Assembly: GCF_900156865.1 (NCBI RefSeq)
Contig: NZ_LT732529.1
Coordinates: forward strand, 3,074,057 to 3,138,056
DNA from: Litchfieldia sinesaloumensis
GTDB taxonomy: Bacteria; Bacillota; Bacilli; Bacillales; Bacillaceae_L
Direction: 5' to 3'
Length of the DNA stretch: 64,000 nt
Position 1 is the stretch's first letter. Each line of letters opens with the position of its first letter. The notes under the pieces are model-generated. The model saw only the letters and a list, made by a program, of their open reading frames with translations. It was not told the DNA's origin and did not search any database. A program made the position numbers and the translations under genes. Below, piece by piece: positions 61,521-64,000 of the stretch.

Positions 61521-62750
61521 TTATTGGTTCATTAATTTTATGAATCTTTCTGCTAAAACTCTATAATCATGGTTTTCCATAACAAATTTCTTTCCATTTG
61601 CACCTAATCTTTTTCTTTCTTCATCAGTTAATTCAAAGATTTGTTGTATAGCCTCTGATATCAATACCGGATCTTCTGGAGCGACGGAAACACCACAATT
61701 AGCTTCTTTTACTAAATCATTACCTGCTTCAATACTATGGATAATAGGCTTTGAAGCCATCATATAATCAAGAAGTTTATTAGGACTTACCCCAAAGCGA
61801 TATAATGTACTCCTTCTCCAACCTATGTATAATGCATCCATCCGAGTAAGGAAATCAGGGATCGCATCCTTATTAATAACCGGAAGAAAATGTATGTTTG
61901 TTAATCCCATTTCTTTTGTCCGTTGAATTAGGGAATCTCGTTCAGTCCCTTTCCCCACAAGTACAAAGGAAATAGGCTTATCTTGCATAATTTTTGCAAC
62001 ATCAAGTAAATATTCTAGTGCGTTTGCAATCCCTTGTGTCCCTGCATAACCCACCAAGAATTTACCTTCATTTTTTAGTTTTGTAATTAATTCAATATGC
62101 TCTTTCGGAATTTCCTCATTTGCATTTTCCCAATCCTCAGTTACTATACCATTCGGTAAAAATTGAAACTTTGCGGGGTCCATTCCATGACTAATCATAT
62201 GTTCTTTTGCTTTTGGTAATAAAGATACTACCATATCCGCTTTTTTATATGCATCATTTTCACCTTTTTGCATGGTCATAATAAAAGGGTGAAACTTAGA
62301 CATATTTCCTAATTCCATTGGTGTCAAAGGCCATAAATCATGAACCTCAAATATGAGTTTCGCTCTTGCCATTTTGGCAATTTTTGATGCAGGATAGATA
62401 TCTAACGGATAAGTAGAAGACGCAATCACTATATCGGGTGAAATTTCTTTAACAATTTTACTTGCGTTCATATATAAATCTTTAACAAAAGAAAATATAT
62501 TTAAAACTCTTTTAGCCCCATTTCCATCATACAGGGGGGTTTCTACCCAAATATAGTCAATCCCGTCAATTGTTTCATTTGTCCACTTTTCTGTGATTTC
62601 AGGTTGTTTAGTGCGGACATGCGAATACGAACTGGCTATAATAGTCACTTTATGACCCATTTTCACCCATTCTCTACTAAGATAGTATGGTCTATACTCC
62701 ATCCCATGCTTATTTGATCCCGCGTAATGATTAACTAGCAATATATTCAT
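61521..62750 (-). CDS. Glycosyltransferase family 4 (WbuB-like)
   Basis: A 409-residue GT-B enzyme similar to WbuB/WcaI proteins: NILLVNHYAGSNKHGMEYRPYYLSREWV at the start, AKLIFEVHDLWPLTP and the donor-domain DYMMASKPIIHSIEAGNDLVKEANCGVSV. This group often adds an amino-sugar such as FucNAc as the second sugar. Acceptor is unproved. It lies 26 bp upstream of the aminotransferase gene. Confidence 0.9.
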   Translation of the reverse strand: MNILLVNHYAGSNKHGMEYRPYYLSREWVKMGHKVTIIASSYSHVRTKQPEITEKWTNETIDGIDYIWVETPLYDGNGAKRVLNIFSFVKDLYMNASKIVKEISPDIVIASSTYPLDIYPASKIAKMARAKLIFEVHDLWPLTPMELGNMSKFHPFIMTMQKGENDAYKKADMVVSLLPKAKEHMISHGMDPAKFQFLPNGIVTEDWENANEEIPKEHIELITKLKNEGKFLVGYAGTQGIANALEYLLDVAKIMQDKPISFVLVGKGTERDSLIQRTKEMGLTNIHFLPVINKDAIPDFLTRMDALYIGWRRSTLYRFGVSPNKLLDYMMASKPIIHSIEAGNDLVKEANCGVSVAPEDPVLISEAIQQIFELTDEERKRLGANGKKFVMENHDYRVLAERFIKLMNQ

Positions 62751-62769
62751 AAAGAAACGACTCCATTAT

Positions 62770-63474
62770 TTACTGATTTTTTAATAATTGGTCATCAGAT
62801 ACTTCTTTTAACTTTCTGGCCGGAACTCCTGCCACTATGTCTCCAGTATCCACATCTTTTGTTACAACAGAACCAGCAGCTACTGCACCATCTTCGTTGA
62901 TGACCTTTCCAGGAAGGATTGTGGCATTTGCACCAATTCTTCCACCAGTTTTAATTGTAATCCCTTTGAAGTGTTTATATCGTTCCTTAGATCTAGCCAT
63001 ATAATTATCATTTGTCGTAATAACGCCCGGAGCAACAAAAACATAATCCCCTAAGTTAGAATAAGCTGTGATATAAGAATTTGTTTCAAGTTTGCAAAAA
63101 GCTCCTATATTACAGTCATTTTCAACTGCAACACCACGTCCAACGATTGTTTTGTCACCTATTGTAACTCGTTCTCTAACAGTAGCCAAATCCGCAATAA
63201 ACACATCATCTGAAATATCTGCATTTGCGTAAATAATAGCAGAAGTTCCAACCGTTACTCCATTACCAATCTTAGTCGGAGGTAACGTTGTAACTTCAGG
63301 CAGGATTGAATTTTTAGCTCGAGTTGGTTGTTTTCCAATCACTGCATTGTCTTGAATTATACAATAGCTACCTATTTCAACACCATCATAAATAACTACA
63401 TTGTGTCCAATTGTTACATTTTCGCCAAACTTTACATTTTTCCCAACAACTACATTATTACCCTTCGTAATCAT
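62770..63474 (-). CDS. Left-handed beta-helix acetyltransferase (WbpD-like)
   Basis: A 234-residue hexapeptide-repeat protein. Repeating [LIV]-G-x4 units run from residue 8 to about 175 (NVVVGKNVKFGENVTIGHNV, KIGNGVTVGTSAIIYANADI, GRIGANATILPGKVINEDG), ending with the GVPARKL loop of acyl-CoA-dependent N-acetyltransferases. It resembles WbpD and FdtC/QdtC-type enzymes, which acetylate the amino group placed by DegT aminotransferases, so it fits the two such genes here. Confidence 0.9.
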   Translation of the reverse strand: MITKGNNVVVGKNVKFGENVTIGHNVVIYDGVEIGSYCIIQDNAVIGKQPTRAKNSILPEVTTLPPTKIGNGVTVGTSAIIYANADISDDVFIADLATVRERVTIGDKTIVGRGVAVENDCNIGAFCKLETNSYITAYSNLGDYVFVAPGVITTNDNYMARSKERYKHFKGITIKTGGRIGANATILPGKVINEDGAVAAGSVVTKDVDTGDIVAGVPARKLKEVSDDQLLKNQ

Positions 63475-63572
63475 TACATTTCCTCAACTTTCTCAAAATA
63501 GTTGTAATCAAGATAATCTAAAAGGTAGTGTTTGATTTCCTAATCGTCTAACCTGAAAAGACGAAATGAGTC

Positions 63573-64000
63573 TTAAACAGTAACCATTTCGTCTAAATCT
63601 TTACCTTGTTGTTGCTCTTTTTTTTTACTACTATTGTCTAACTTCTTGTTAGTAAGTTTAAGCAAAGTCTCACGCAACTTTTCTTTGTCGTGGATTACAC
63701 TTTCAACCTGTTGAACCAGTTCATTAGCATCTTCTTCAGTTGCTTTTCCAATGTATATTTTAGGAAACACTTGGACAGGATGAATTTCATCCTTATTCAA
63801 AATTTCCTCGTACATCTTTTCACCTGGACGTAGACCAGTGAATTCAATTTTTATTTCATCTTCTGAGAACCCTGATAATTTAATAAGGTTTTTAGCCAAA
63901 TCAACAATTTTAACTGGCTCTCCCATATCCAAAACAAAAATTTCTCCACCTCGCGCTAATGCCCCCGCTTGTATAACAAGTCTTGCTGCTTCAGGTATTG
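63573..64000 (-). CDS. CapD-like nucleotide-sugar dehydratase, C-terminal part
   Basis: The frame continues without a stop to the window edge, so the start is outside. The visible part includes [20 protein letters not shown] and [20 protein letters not shown], then [19 protein letters not shown], the C-terminal motifs of CapD/PglF-type UDP-GlcNAc 4,6-dehydratases (extended SDR). The C-terminus is extended by a Lys/Gln-rich tail ([13 protein letters not shown]). Its product would be a 4-keto sugar for the aminotransferases in this cluster. A 98-bp gap separates it from the acetyltransferase gene. Confidence 0.9.
   Translation of the reverse strand, partial: IPEAARLVIQAGALARGGEIFVLDMGEPVKIVDLAKNLIKLSGFSEDEIKIEFTGLRPGEKMYEEILNKDEIHPVQVFPKIYIGKATEEDANELVQQVESVIHDKEKLRETLLKLTNKKLDNSSKKKEQQQGKDLDEMVTV

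Noticed and set aside
1-64000. Search for CRISPR arrays, tRNA or rRNA genes
   Set aside because: No regularly spaced direct repeats and no tRNA or rRNA-like sequences were recognised by eye; small ones could have been missed.

Overview
The window reads as chromosome of a motile, competence-gene-bearing Bacillaceae bacterium (Firmicutes, AT-rich, strong AGGAGG-type ribosome binding sites, nearly everything on the minus strand). The backbone follows the Bacillus order csrA-fliW-yviE-flgL-flgK-flgN-flgM-yvyF-comFC-comFB-comFA-degV ... degU-degS-yvyE-LCP, so the species is close to Bacillus, but nothing here fixes the genus.

Layout. 1-1118: a decayed IS3-family insertion sequence that ends 3 bp from the csrA stop codon. 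1122-6204: late flagellar genes (CsrA/FliW regulators, hook-filament junction proteins, FlgN chaperone, anti-sigma-D factor FlgM with a SigD promoter). 6288-9610: comF competence genes, with a class D sortase gene between comFB and comFA. 9714-10864: a small membrane protein and a DegV fatty-acid-binding protein. 11005-16150: a 1502-residue cell-wall-anchored subtilase with an LPSTA sorting signal, which suits a class D sortase, and a BsuPI-domain protein. 16562-19327: an EAL phosphodiesterase and a chemoreceptor under apparent SigA and SigD promoters.

19830-41644: the most unusual part, about 22 kb and 16 co-directional, tightly spaced genes ending in one clear terminator. In transcription order: DUF3800-TPR protein, acidic protein, PIN-Ser/Thr kinase, vWA protein, PP2C phosphatase, polytopic membrane protein, PIN-pseudokinase, second vWA protein, J-like-TPR protein, CbbX/SpoVK-type AAA+ ATPase, GrpE-like protein, a 307-bp palindromic element, Hsp70, membrane TPR protein, membrane J-like protein with two NTF2-like domains, CorA-like channel, DUF4145-like protein. 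The kinase/PP2C/vWA core is the TerY-P triad arrangement known from Ter-type stress systems; here it is doubled, fused to PIN nuclease domains and linked to a private Hsp70 machine. I propose a membrane-associated, phosphorylation-controlled stress or defence system whose effectors are PIN and DUF3800 nuclease-like domains; the function is inference.

41872-45803: DegU/DegS two-component system, YigZ-family YvyE and an LCP-family polymer ligase. 46130-49120: a secreted multi-SH3 glucosaminidase. 49299-64000: a Wzx/Wzy-type surface polysaccharide cluster (GtaB, four or five glycosyltransferases, polymerase, flippase, chain-length protein, UDP-sugar dehydrogenase, two aminotransferases, acetyltransferase, priming sugar transferase and, cut by the window edge, a CapD-like dehydratase). 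The LCP protein and GtaB are natural partners of this cluster. No tRNA, rRNA or CRISPR array was seen.
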